Shown here one piece after another: positions 46,052-54,453 of a stretch of DNA of 64,000 nt. The position numbers and the translations under genes are program-made. Source of the DNA: an uncultured Curtobacterium sp. GTDB lineage: Bacteria > Actinomycetota > Actinomycetes > Actinomycetales > Microbacteriaceae. Below the pieces are notes generated by a model. That model was not told the origin of the DNA. It worked only from the letters and a program-made list of their open reading frames with translations, and ran no database searches. The stretch's first letter is position 1. The number at the start of each line of letters is the position of its first letter. Location of the stretch: positions 115,830 through 179,829 of the forward strand of contig CAJYUW010000046.1 in the NCBI GenBank assembly GCA_913778205.1, written 5' to 3'.

Positions 46052-46513
46052 TCAGTCGGTCAGCTCCACCACCAGCTCGACCTCGACGGGGGCGTCCAGG
46101 GGCAGGACCGCGACGCCCACCGCGCTGCGCGCGTGGACGCCGGCGTCGCCGAAGACGTCGCCGACGAGCGTGGACGCACCGTTCGCGACGGCCGGCTGCC
46201 CGGTGAACGACGGGTCGGAGGCGACGAAGACCGTCACCTTGACGACGCGTCCGACACGGTCGAGCGAGCCGGCGACGGACTGGACGGCCGCGAGGGCGTT
46301 GAGGGCCGCGGTGCGGGCCTCGGAGGCGGCGGTCTCCGGGTCGACGGCGGCACCGACCTTGCCGGTGACGGGCAGGGCGCCGTCGACGAAGGGCAGCTGG
46401 CCGGCGGTGTACACGTACCGGCCCGTGACGACGGCCGGGACGTACGCGGCGACCGGGGCCGCGACCGACGGGATGGTGAGGCCGAGCTCCGCCAGCCGGT
46501 CCGAGACGGTCAT
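46052..46513 (-). CDS. RidA-family protein (reactive enamine/imine deaminase-like)
   Basis: 153 residues, YjgF/RidA trimeric fold. RidA proteins hydrolyse reactive 2-aminoacrylate from PLP enzymes. The block GRYVYTAGQLPFVDGALPVTGKVG and the later DAGVHARSAVGVAVLPLDAPVEVE match the longer actinobacterial subgroup (Rv3678c-like). The substrate-carboxylate Arg of canonical RidA (R in ...ARSAVGV) is present, though activity is not assured. Start ATG overlaps the stop of the DUF4177 gene (ATGA). Confidence 0.9.
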   Translation of the reverse strand: MTVSDRLAELGLTIPSVAAPVAAYVPAVVTGRYVYTAGQLPFVDGALPVTGKVGAAVDPETAASEARTAALNALAAVQSVAGSLDRVGRVVKVTVFVASDPSFTGQPAVANGASTLVGDVFGDAGVHARSAVGVAVLPLDAPVEVELVVELTD

Positions 46514-46668
46514 GCGTCGGCCTTCGGGCGCTTGAGGTAGGCGACGAGTCCGCCCTCGGGACCGGTGACGACCTGGACGAGCTCCCAGCCCTCGTCGCCG
46601 AAGTTGTTGAGGATGGCCGTGGTGTTGTGGATGATCAACGGCGTCGTGAGGTATTCCCAGCGGGTCAT
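46510..46668 (-). CDS. DUF4177 small protein, 52 residues
   Basis: Short protein too small for many gene finders: MTRWEYLTTPLIIHNTTAI begins it, followed by LNNFGDEGWELVQVVTGPEG and a YLKRPK end. This is the actinobacterial DUF4177 pattern (WEY..., GWELV, AYLKRP). Function unknown; found next to RidA genes and PBP genes in relatives, as here. ATG at 46668, overlapping the RidA start by ATGA. The gene diverges from the PBP gene 50 bases away. Confidence 0.85.
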   Translation of the reverse strand: MTRWEYLTTPLIIHNTTAILNNFGDEGWELVQVVTGPEGGLVAYLKRPKADA

Positions 46669-46705
46669 GCGGTTCCTTGCCAGCCTTTCAGTCGGCGGTG
46701 TCGTT

Positions 46706-46711
46706 TAGGCT
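46706..46711 (+). promoter_or_regulatory. -10 box for leaderless PBP mRNA
   Basis: TAGGCT ends 7 bases before the ATG at 46719; no Shine-Dalgarno sequence, so the transcript is probably leaderless. Confidence 0.55.
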
Positions 46712-46718
46712 GCATCCT

Positions 46719-49280
46719 ATGTCTGCCCAGAAGACGTCTGCCTCGCGGACCAAACCAGTCTCCGCGGTCGGTGCCTTCGTCGGATTCGTCGGCTTCAGCG
46801 TGCTCGCCGGCCTCCTCGTGACGATCGGCGTGACCCCGGCCATCGCGGTCGCCGGCGTGACGACGACATCCACGATCGGCGTCTTCGAGTCGCTCCCGGA
46901 GTACATCGAGATCGGTGACCTCCCGCAGCGCAACGAGCTCTACGCGTACCAGGGCGGCAAGAGCGTCCACTTCGCGACGGTGTACGACCAGAACCGTCAG
47001 GAGCTCAAGTACGACCAGATCAGCGTCAACCTGAAGAACGCCGCGATCGACGGTGAGGACAAGCGCTTCTTCGAGCACGGCGGTGTCGACATGACCTCGC
47101 TCGTCCGTGCCGGTGTCGGCAGCCTCGCGGGCGGCCTGGGCGAGTCCGGCGGTGGCTCGACGCTCACCATGCAGCTGGTCCGCAACATCAAGATGCAGCA
47201 GGCGCTCGAGCTCCCCACCGAGAAGGAGCGCCTGGCGGCCTACAACGCGGCCACCGAGACCTCGATCCCCCGCAAGCTCGAGGAGATGAAGCTCGCGATC
47301 GGCCTGGCGAAGAAGTACTCCAAGAAGGATATCCTCACCGGGTACCTCAACATCGCCTACTTCGGCGACCAGACCTACGGCGTGCAGGCCGCCGCGCAGC
47401 ACTACTTCAACAAGACGGCGACCGAGCTGACCCCGGCCGAGGCCGCCTCGATCCTCGCGATCGTGCAGTCGCCGAACACGCGCAACCTGTCGACGCCGAA
47501 GAACTACGAGGCCAACAAGGCCCGCCGCGACGTCATCCTCAAGTCGATGTACGCGCAGAAGCACATCGACAAGAAGGCCTTCGACGAGGCCATCGCCTCG
47601 AACCCGAAGGACTACGTCCGGCTCACGCAGCCCACGCAGGGTTGCCGGGCGTCGGTCGGTGACGGCTCGCAGTTCTTCTGCGACTACGCCGTCAAGGTCG
47701 TGAAGGAGATGAGCCAGCTCGGCGCGACCCAGAAGGAGCGCGACGCCGCCTGGCGCAACGGCGGGTACCAGATCCAGACCACGCTGAACATCGACCTCAA
47801 CGCGCAGCAGAAGCAGATCCTCAACACGTACGACAACAAGGCGGAGACGCAGATCGCCCTCGGTGCGACGCTCGACTCCGTCGAGGTCGGTACGGGTCGC
47901 ATCCTGACGATGGCGCAGAACAAGGACTTCGACGAATCCCTGAAGTCCCCGCCGACCGCGACGTCCCTCAACTACTCGGTGGACGACAAGTACGGCAGCT
48001 CGAAGGGCTTCCAGACCGGTTCGACCTTCAAGGCGTTCACGCTGCTCGACTGGATCAAGGCCGGGCACGGCCTGAACGAGACCGTCAACGGCACCGCTCG
48101 GGTGGTGTCGCCCTGGACCATCTGCGGGCAGCAGGACTACACCCAGTTCGACGTCTCGAACGACTCGCCTGGTGAGAACGGCAACTACAGCGTCATCGGC
48201 GCGACCGCCGGCTCGATCAACGGCGCGTTCGCCTCGATGGCCCAGAAGCTCGACCTCTGCGACATCAAGACCATGGCCGAGAACTTCGGCGTCCACCGCG
48301 CGGACGGCACCGAGCTCCGCAAGAACCCCTCCTTCATCCTCGGGACGAACGAGGTCGCTCCGCTGACCATGGCGGCCGCCTACGCCGGCATCGCGAACAA
48401 CGGCACGTTCTGCGCGCCGATCGCGATCGACCAGGTGACCGACGCGACCGGCAAGAAGCTCGGTGGCCAGCCGAAGGACTGCTCGCAGGCGGTCGACCCC
48501 GCGGTGGCGCAGACCGCGATCTACGCCATGAAGCAGACCATCACCAGCGGTACTGCGCGCGGTGCCCAGACCTACGACGGCACGCAGATGTTCGCCAAGA
48601 CGGGAACCACCGACTACGCCGAGCAGATCTGGCTCATCGGCGCCTCGACCAAGGTCGCCACCGCCTACTGGCAGGGCAACACCGACGGCAAGAAGCTGAA
48701 CCTGCGGCACTACAGCAACGGTGTGAACGGCAATTCATACGCCGGCGCGCGCGCCGACGTGTGGCGGCAGGCACAGACCCCCGTCAACGCCGCCTACCCG
48801 GGCGGGACGTTCACCAACCCGTCGTCGACGGCGATCCGGGGCAACAGCGTCCAGCTCCCGAACCTCGCGGGCAAGTCCGCCGACGAGGCCCGCTCGACCC
48901 TCGCGGCGGCCGGCTTCACCTACGTCGACGGTGGCACGCAGCCCGGTGGGGGCAACGCCGGCGACGTGACGAAGACCTCGCCCGCCGCGGGATCGTTCCT
49001 CTCGAAGGGTGCGAGCGTCACGGTCTACACGAGTGACGGGTCGCAGGCGTCGGTCCCGAACGTCGCCGGCAAGGACGTCGGCAGCGCGCGGACGCAGCTC
49101 GAGTCCGCCGGACTGACGAACGTGTCGATCTCCGACCAGTTCGAGCGCGGCGGCGGCGACCGGGAGTGCCGCGTCGCCGCGACCGACCCCGCCGCGGGCT
49201 CGGTCGTGGGCAAGGACTCTGCCGTCACCGTGAAGCTCTACGGCACGAAGGACGGCAAGGCGCCGAAGGACTGCAAGTGA
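46719..49280 (+). CDS. bifunctional penicillin-binding protein with two PASTA domains (PonA2-like)
   Basis: Class A PBP that polymerises and cross-links peptidoglycan, 853 residues. N-terminal membrane anchor (GFVGFSVLAGLLVTIGV), GT51 transglycosylase with GEDKRFFEHGG (catalytic Glu), TLTMQLVRN and KKYSKKDILTGYLN, then transpeptidase with GSTFKAF (SxxK), SIN (SxN) and FAKTGTTDY (KTG). Two PASTA domains (about 710-853). The protein ends with Cys-containing repeats (REC, KDC) not typical of PASTA. Leaderless start at 46719. Confidence 0.94.
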   Translation: MSAQKTSASRTKPVSAVGAFVGFVGFSVLAGLLVTIGVTPAIAVAGVTTTSTIGVFESLPEYIEIGDLPQRNELYAYQGGKSVHFATVYDQNRQELKYDQISVNLKNAAIDGEDKRFFEHGGVDMTSLVRAGVGSLAGGLGESGGGSTLTMQLVRNIKMQQALELPTEKERLAAYNAATETSIPRKLEEMKLAIGLAKKYSKKDILTGYLNIAYFGDQTYGVQAAAQHYFNKTATELTPAEAASILAIVQSPNTRNLSTPKNYEANKARRDVILKSMYAQKHIDKKAFDEAIASNPKDYVRLTQPTQGCRASVGDGSQFFCDYAVKVVKEMSQLGATQKERDAAWRNGGYQIQTTLNIDLNAQQKQILNTYDNKAETQIALGATLDSVEVGTGRILTMAQNKDFDESLKSPPTATSLNYSVDDKYGSSKGFQTGSTFKAFTLLDWIKAGHGLNETVNGTARVVSPWTICGQQDYTQFDVSNDSPGENGNYSVIGATAGSINGAFASMAQKLDLCDIKTMAENFGVHRADGTELRKNPSFILGTNEVAPLTMAAAYAGIANNGTFCAPIAIDQVTDATGKKLGGQPKDCSQAVDPAVAQTAIYAMKQTITSGTARGAQTYDGTQMFAKTGTTDYAEQIWLIGASTKVATAYWQGNTDGKKLNLRHYSNGVNGNSYAGARADVWRQAQTPVNAAYPGGTFTNPSSTAIRGNSVQLPNLAGKSADEARSTLAAAGFTYVDGGTQPGGGNAGDVTKTSPAAGSFLSKGASVTVYTSDGSQASVPNVAGKDVGSARTQLESAGLTNVSISDQFERGGGDRECRVAATDPAAGSVVGKDSAVTVKLYGTKDGKAPKDCK

Positions 49281-50236
49281 CCCGCGGCCGCGCCGCGCTC
49301 GGGGTCCTCGCAGCGGGCGCGGCCGTCGGGGGCGCGGCGGCAGCGTGGGGATCGCTCGTCGAACGCCGTCGGTTCGGCATCCGGTGGGAGACCGTTCCGG
49401 TGCTCGCGCCGGGCTCACGGGACATCGTCGTGCTGCACCTGTCCGACATCCACATGGCACCGTGGCAGGCGGACAAGCAGCAGTGGTTGCGCGACCTGAG
49501 CCTGGTGGAGCCCGACTTCGTGGTGAACACCGGCGACAACCTCGGGCACGCCACGGCGAACTCGGCCGTCGAGTACGCGCTCGAACCGTTCCGCGGGGTC
49601 CCCGGCGCGTTCGCGTACGGCTCGAACGACTTCTACGGCCCGACGCCCCGGAACCCGTTCAAGTACTTCTCGGGGCCGAGCGCACACAGCAGCGGCGGGG
49701 CCCGTCCGGTCGAGCTCGACATCGACCGCCAGACGGCGTTCTTCGAGTCCCTCGGCTGGCTCGACGTGAACGACCAGGCGCACGCGATCGAGCTCCGCGG
49801 TTCCCGGCTCGAACTCTTCGGCACGTCCGACGCCCACCGCGACTGGGACCGCCTCGACCTCCTCCCGACCAACGTCGACGAGATGCGCAGCGACGTGCCC
49901 TGGTCTGAGGACGAGGACGGCCCCGCCCCGGTGTCGATCGGGATCACCCACGCCCCGTACCGCCGAGTGCTCGACGCCTTCGTGACCCAGGGCGCCGACG
50001 TGATCTTCGCCGGGCACACCCACGGCGGCCAGGTGCAGGTCCCCGGCGTCGGGGCGCTCGTCACGAACTGCGATCTCCCCCGCCGGTACGTCAGCGGACT
50101 GCACAAGTGGGAGCACCGGAACCACTGGTCGTGGCTCGAGGTCTCGGCCGGTCTCGGCACGTCGATCTACGCGCCCGTCCGGTTCGCGTGCCGGCCCGAG
50201 GCGGTCGTCGTCACCCTGACCGCCCGCACGTCCTGA
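49277..50236 (+). CDS. metallophosphoesterase (YkuE-like), membrane-anchored
   Basis: 319 residues with an N-terminal helix (LGVLAAGAAVGGAAAAW). The calcineurin-type metal sites are DIHMAP, VNTGDNL, GITHAPY and FAGHTHGGQ. The usual GNHD/E box reads GSNDF, so one metal-site residue (His) is replaced, while the Asn is kept. GTG start overlaps the PBP stop (GTGA), suggesting a cell-envelope substrate coupled to PBP expression; the role is unknown. Confidence 0.88.
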   Translation: MTRGRAALGVLAAGAAVGGAAAAWGSLVERRRFGIRWETVPVLAPGSRDIVVLHLSDIHMAPWQADKQQWLRDLSLVEPDFVVNTGDNLGHATANSAVEYALEPFRGVPGAFAYGSNDFYGPTPRNPFKYFSGPSAHSSGGARPVELDIDRQTAFFESLGWLDVNDQAHAIELRGSRLELFGTSDAHRDWDRLDLLPTNVDEMRSDVPWSEDEDGPAPVSIGITHAPYRRVLDAFVTQGADVIFAGHTHGGQVQVPGVGALVTNCDLPRRYVSGLHKWEHRNHWSWLEVSAGLGTSIYAPVRFACRPEAVVVTLTARTS

Positions 50237-50296
50237 CGCCCCGCGCGACGCGCCCGGGCGTCGGACGAATGGTCGTGAGCACCCTCGATCATCCGG

Positions 50297-50302
50297 TAGA
50301 CT
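50297..50302 (+). promoter_or_regulatory. possible -10 box of tRNA-Pro
   Basis: TAGACT 34 bases before the tRNA; no clear -35. Confidence 0.35.
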
Positions 50303-50336
50303 TCTGGGGTTGCTCCGGTTCGGAGTGATCACACCG

Positions 50337-50411
<75 letters not shown>

Positions 50412-50416
50412 AGCAC

Positions 50417-50442
50417 GGCCCCGGTCCACACGGACCGGGGCC
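50417..50442 (+). terminator. terminator after tRNA-Pro
   Basis: Perfect 11-bp stem GGCCCCGGTCC / GGACCGGGGCC, loop ACAC, followed by TTCTGCGTT. Confidence 0.75.
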
Positions 50443-50840
50443 TTCTGCGTTCCCCGACGCAGCTCGCCGAGCGGTGTCGCGCCGTGTCGACGTGGTTCGC
50501 ACACCCGCGGATGGTGCTGGTCGCACGACATGCCGCGCATACTCGCGTTGGTCGCAGGTCATGTCGTCCGGAGCACGCCGAACCGACACATCTCGCGACC
50601 GAACAGGCTGCGTCCGAGCAGGCACCGACCGACCCACATCGCCCCCGAGCAGGTCGTGACGAAACGGGTCGCCACCGGGCCGGAAGAACACCCGCGCATC
50701 CGGGTCGCTGGCTGAGGTTCCACGACTCGCCGCGGTCGGTCCCCCGAGGTTCCACTCAGAGCGGCGGACCGCGCCGAGACTCCAGAATCACGAAACCTCG
50801 GGCGACGCCCGGAGCCGCGCGGAGCCGGCCGCCGTTCGCG
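50443..50840. other. 398-base region without a recognisable gene
   Basis: No convincing gene on either strand. Frames open across it are Arg/Cys-rich shadows. A CGAGGTT/AACCTCG inverted repeat (CCCGAGGTT at 50743-50751, AACCTCGGG at 50794-50802) and paired GAGGTTCCAC words (50714, 50746) are seen. Similar phrases GGTCGCACGACATG / GGTCGCAGGTCATG occur near 50520 and 50560. Could be a degraded gene or a small RNA region. Confidence 0.6.
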
Positions 50841-51881
50841 TCAGGCGACCGCAGCCCCCGCGCGCACTAGCCGCCCCTCGGCGTGCAACCGTGCGACGAC
50901 GTCGAGCGCCTGGTGCCGGTACCGCGCCTGCGCAGCCCCCGGCGCCACGATCACACCGTTCGCCCCGGTCGACTCCACGAGCGCGTTGATCTTGGCCGCG
51001 ACCTCGTCCGCCGTGCCGTACGCCTGCCGCGCCGTGCGGGCCTCGATGAACCGTCGCTCGAGGTCGGAGAACTCGTACGCGCGAGCCTCGTCCATCGACA
51101 CCGGCTCGGGCTTCGCTCCCTGTCGCATCCGGATGAAGGAGATCATGCCCGGGGCGGACTGCTCGGCGACGACGGCCGGGTCCTCGTCGGTGACGACCTG
51201 GACGCCGATGAGCGCGTTCGGCTCGGACCGGAAGCGCGAGGGGCGGAAGGCGTCCCGGTAGAGCGCGAGTGCCGCCTCGGTGTTGTCGGACGCGAAGTGG
51301 TGGGCGAAGGCGAACGAGACGCCGAGGGCACCGGCCACCTGGGCGCTGTAGCCGGAGGAGCCGAGCAGCCAGAACTCCGGGACGTCCCCGTACCCGGGCA
51401 CGGCGCGGATGCGCGACAGCGGGTTCGAAGCGTCCATGCCGGTGAAGAACCCGATGAGGTCGGCGAGCTGCTGCGGGAACTCGTCCACGTCGAGCCGGTC
51501 GGTGCGGCGCAGCGCCATGGCGGTCGCCCCGTCGGTCCCGGGCGCCCGTCCGATGCCGAGGTCGACGCGGTCGCCGTACAGCGCCCGCAGCGTGCCGAAC
51601 TGCTCGGCCACGACGAGGGACGAGTGGTTCGGCAGCATCACTCCCCCGGAGCCGATCCGGATCGTCGACGTCGCGGCCCCGACGGCGCTCAGGAGGACCG
51701 CCGGCGCCGAGGACGTGATCCCCGGCATCCCGTGGTGCTCGGCCACCCAGAAGCGCTCGTAGCCGAGTCGCTCGGCGTGCACCGCCATGTCGATCGAGCC
51801 CTGCAGGGCCTCGGTGTTGGACTGCCCGTACTCGCGGGTGGCCAGGTCGAGGACGGACAGGTGCACGGATGCGTCGCTCAT
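50841..51881 (-). CDS. LLM-class flavin-dependent oxidoreductase
   Basis: 346-residue bacterial-luciferase-like TIM barrel using FMN or F420. Starts HLSVLDLATREYG and contains AERLGYERFWVAEHHGMPGI, GSGGVMLPNHSSLVVAEQFGTL and LGIGRAPGTDGAT, the MsnO8/YwcH-like subgroup. Substrate unknown. ATG at 51881 chosen so the protein begins with MSDASVHLSVLDLA. Solitary gene between two intergenic elements. Confidence 0.9.
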   Translation of the reverse strand: MSDASVHLSVLDLATREYGQSNTEALQGSIDMAVHAERLGYERFWVAEHHGMPGITSSAPAVLLSAVGAATSTIRIGSGGVMLPNHSSLVVAEQFGTLRALYGDRVDLGIGRAPGTDGATAMALRRTDRLDVDEFPQQLADLIGFFTGMDASNPLSRIRAVPGYGDVPEFWLLGSSGYSAQVAGALGVSFAFAHHFASDNTEAALALYRDAFRPSRFRSEPNALIGVQVVTDEDPAVVAEQSAPGMISFIRMRQGAKPEPVSMDEARAYEFSDLERRFIEARTARQAYGTADEVAAKINALVESTGANGVIVAPGAAQARYRHQALDVVARLHAEGRLVRAGAAVA

Positions 51882-51925
51882 GTGGGCACCAACACGGCCC
51901 GGCCCACCTGCATTCCGGACCACCC

Positions 51926-51973
51926 GACGGCCGGGAGGCGCGTGGCGGCGCCGAACCGCGCCTCCCGGCCGTC
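51926..51973. repeat. palindrome family copy 6 (3' of tdk)
   Basis: 17-bp perfect arms GACGGCCGGGAGGCGCG / CGCGCCTCCCGGCCGTC with a 14-base loop, 29 bases past the tdk stop on its strand. Confidence 0.75.
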
Positions 51974-52002
51974 AGATGGCGACAAGCCGCCGGTGGCGAC
52001 GG

Positions 52003-52629
52003 TCAGTCGCCGTCGAGGTGCCCGCCGGACTCGGTGAGGTAGCAGTTGGCGCAGAGGGACTCGTAGGTGACGTCCTCGCCGTCGATCGCGACCTGCGAGC
52101 CGTCGAAGACGAAGCGCCCGTCGATGAGCCGGGCGTTGAACACCGCCTTGCGGCCGCAGCGGCAGATGGTCTTGAGCTCCTCGAGCGAGTGCGCGATCTC
52201 GAGGAGCCGGGCGCTGCCGGGGAAGGCCTCGGTGCGGAAGTCGGTGCGGATGCCGTAGGCGAGCACCGGGATGCCGTCGAGGACCGCGACGCGCAGGAGG
52301 TCGTCGACCTGCTTCGGGGTGAGGAACTGTGCCTCGTCGACGAGCACGCAGCTCACCGGCCGGACCATGCCGTCGAGGCGGTCCGACTCGGGGTCGGTCG
52401 CTCCCGCAGCCGACACGGCGGCCCGGACGTCGTCCGCCGGCGCGAAGACGACGTCGACCGCGCGGGTGACGCCGAGGCGGGAGACGATCTCGTGGTCGCC
52501 CTTGGTGTCGACGGCGGGCTTCGCCAGGAGGACCCGCTGCCCCCGCTCCTCGTAGTTGTACGCCGCCTGCAGGAGCCCCGTGCTCTTGCCGCTGTTCATC
52601 GCGCCGTACCGGAAGTAGAGCTTCGCCAC
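52003..52629 (-). CDS. tdk: thymidine kinase
   Basis: Type II thymidine kinase, 208 residues, phosphorylating imported or salvaged thymidine. P-loop GAMNSGKST, DEAQFL (Walker B), and a zinc-binding pair CRCGRKA...CANC. Complements the nucleoside operon at the window start. GTG at 52629 overlaps the response-regulator stop (TAGTG), so it appears to be the last gene of the kinase/regulator operon. Confidence 0.94.
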   Translation of the reverse strand: MAKLYFRYGAMNSGKSTGLLQAAYNYEERGQRVLLAKPAVDTKGDHEIVSRLGVTRAVDVVFAPADDVRAAVSAAGATDPESDRLDGMVRPVSCVLVDEAQFLTPKQVDDLLRVAVLDGIPVLAYGIRTDFRTEAFPGSARLLEIAHSLEELKTICRCGRKAVFNARLIDGRFVFDGSQVAIDGEDVTYESLCANCYLTESGGHLDGD

Positions 52630-53330
52630 TACGCGAGGAACCCGTCCTCCGCCGCGCGACGGATGAGGTCGGACTTCTTCGACGCGGGACGACCGACCTT
52701 GCTGTACTTCTCACGCACGCGCCGCAGGTAGGTCTTCGCGGTCTCGTACTGCACGTTCATCTGCGCGGCGACCTCGTTCGTCGAGTAGCCGGAGACGTAC
52801 AGGCGGAGCGCCTCTTCCTCGCCGTGGCTGAGCTTCGGTCGCTGGTGGGCGTTCGCGCCGGTCGGCAGCGGCCGCCAGTCGCGCTGCGGCGGGGTCTCGC
52901 GCGCGACGCCCATGATCTCGCGGGCGACGTCCATCACCTCGCGCATCGGCAGCGACTTGGACAGGAAGGCTGCGGCCCCGGCGGCCAGTGCACGGTCGCG
53001 CGACTCCCGGCTGTCGACACTGGACAGGACGATCACCTTGGCCCCGGCGGCCCGGCAGGTGCGGACGCGGGCCTCGATCGACACCGGTTCCTTGAGCTGG
53101 AAGTCGAGGAACACCAGGTCCGTCGGGAAGCTGTCGCTGTGGACCATCTCGAGCCAGGTGTGCGCGGTGAGGGCCAGGTCGAAGTCGAAGGCGTTCACCG
53201 CGATCCAGCTCGAGAGCGAGTCGAGCAGGACCTCGTGGTCGTCGAGGATGGCCAACCGCACCCTGCGGGTCCCCGGGGTCGGGAGGACGGGACCGCCCTC
53301 CGAGAGCCGGTTCGGGTCAGTGCTGGTCAT
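52629..53330 (-). CDS. LuxR/NarL-family response regulator
   Basis: 233 residues: receiver domain with DDHE (acidic pair), phosphoacceptor Asp in LVFLDFQ, Ser-switch VLSSVD and conserved Lys in FLSKSLP. Linker, then GerE/LuxR HTH (GYSTNEVAAQMNVQYETAKTYLRRV). Third gene of a kinase-pseudokinase-regulator unit. The start is an ATG (53330) 14 bases inside the partner gene. Confidence 0.92.
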   Translation of the reverse strand: MTSTDPNRLSEGGPVLPTPGTRRVRLAILDDHEVLLDSLSSWIAVNAFDFDLALTAHTWLEMVHSDSFPTDLVFLDFQLKEPVSIEARVRTCRAAGAKVIVLSSVDSRESRDRALAAGAAAFLSKSLPMREVMDVAREIMGVARETPPQRDWRPLPTGANAHQRPKLSHGEEEALRLYVSGYSTNEVAAQMNVQYETAKTYLRRVREKYSKVGRPASKKSDLIRRAAEDGFLA

Positions 53331-54453
53331 AGGAGAACCTTAGTGCGAGGGCGGAGGGACGGAGCGCGACGTCGAGGTCGGGGAAGGTCACGCGGAGGAC
53401 GGCGAGGTAGGGGTCGAACGTGCGGTGGATGCCGACGTCCGAGTCCGCGACGACGATCTCGATGCTGACCTCCACCCGGTCGTCCGGGGTCGGACGCGCC
53501 CGCGCGACCAACCCCGCCGGGTCGACCGCGGGCGCCCGGAGCGCGGCACGGAGGAAGGTGCGCACGACCGTGCGCTGGTCGACGTCGAGCGTCGCGAGCA
53601 GCCCGTCCGGATCGTCGACGACCGACCGGCCTCCCCCCTCCTGCCGGACGGCGTACTCGAACCACGTGCGGTCCGCGTCGGCGACCATGCCACGGCGGAT
53701 CCCGTCGGCGATGGCCCGGGCACGGGCGCGGTCGGCGTCGGTGATGGCGTCCCGGGTACGGAGCTCGGCGAAGAAGGGCGCGACCTCGTCCGCGAGGACG
53801 GTCGAGCGGTCCCGCTGGACGCTCGCGGCGATGCCGTCCTGCTCGGCGCGCTCGACGGAGTACGAACCGGCGCGGATCTGCACCCGCTCCGCGAGGCCCG
53901 AGAACGTCGCCGCGAACACCGCGGACGCACCGGTGAGCACGAGGGTCGGGGCGGCCGCGAGGAACGCCGCGACCGCGACCGGCACCTGCTCGGGGAACGT
54001 CGCCGCGCCGACACCCCAGGCCAGTGCGTCCACGGCGGCGAGCACGGCCCCGCCGATGGCCAGGTCCGGCCACGGCCGGTACGGCGCCGCCATCACCATG
54101 CCGGTCGCCGTCACGAGGCACATGAAGTCGTTGAGGGCGTTGCGGTCCGGACCCCACTGCGCGGCGACGCTCGTCGCCGACGCGACCGCCAGGAGCGCCA
54201 CGTGGGCGACGAACGCTCCCCGGGTGAAGGGTGCACGGAACGGACTGGAGGCGGCGATCACCACGGCCGCGGACGTAGCGACGAGCAGCACGGTCAGCGC
54301 ACTCAGCCCGGGACTGCCGACCACGTCGCGGTCGAACACCGACACGAGCAGCGCCCACGCGGTACCGGCCGCACCGATGACCACGGCGAACGGCCGCGAC
54401 CCCATCGCACCGAGGGGGTCGTACTGCTGTGCGGTGCGGCGTGCGGCGGTCAC
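53317..54453 (-). CDS. membrane protein resembling a degenerate histidine kinase
   Basis: 378 residues, six or so predicted transmembrane helices to about residue 195, then a soluble region with a DHp-like helix (QRDRSTVLADEVAPFFAELRTRDAITDADRARARAIADGI). I see no His that fits an H-box and no G-boxes of the ATPase domain, so it is probably catalytically dead. GTG start overlaps the true kinase stop (GTGA); it overlaps the regulator start by 14 bases. Likely a signalling partner or sensor in the same module. Confidence 0.75.
   Translation of the reverse strand: MTAARRTAQQYDPLGAMGSRPFAVVIGAAGTAWALLVSVFDRDVVGSPGLSALTVLLVATSAAVVIAASSPFRAPFTRGAFVAHVALLAVASATSVAAQWGPDRNALNDFMCLVTATGMVMAAPYRPWPDLAIGGAVLAAVDALAWGVGAATFPEQVPVAVAAFLAAAPTLVLTGASAVFAATFSGLAERVQIRAGSYSVERAEQDGIAASVQRDRSTVLADEVAPFFAELRTRDAITDADRARARAIADGIRRGMVADADRTWFEYAVRQEGGGRSVVDDPDGLLATLDVDQRTVVRTFLRAALRAPAVDPAGLVARARPTPDDRVEVSIEIVVADSDVGIHRTFDPYLAVLRVTFPDLDVALRPSALALRFSYDQH

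Noticed and set aside
50443..50840. A gene in the gap after tRNA-Pro
   Set aside because: The open frames are Arg/Cys-rich, lack ribosome sites and do not show third-position GC bias.
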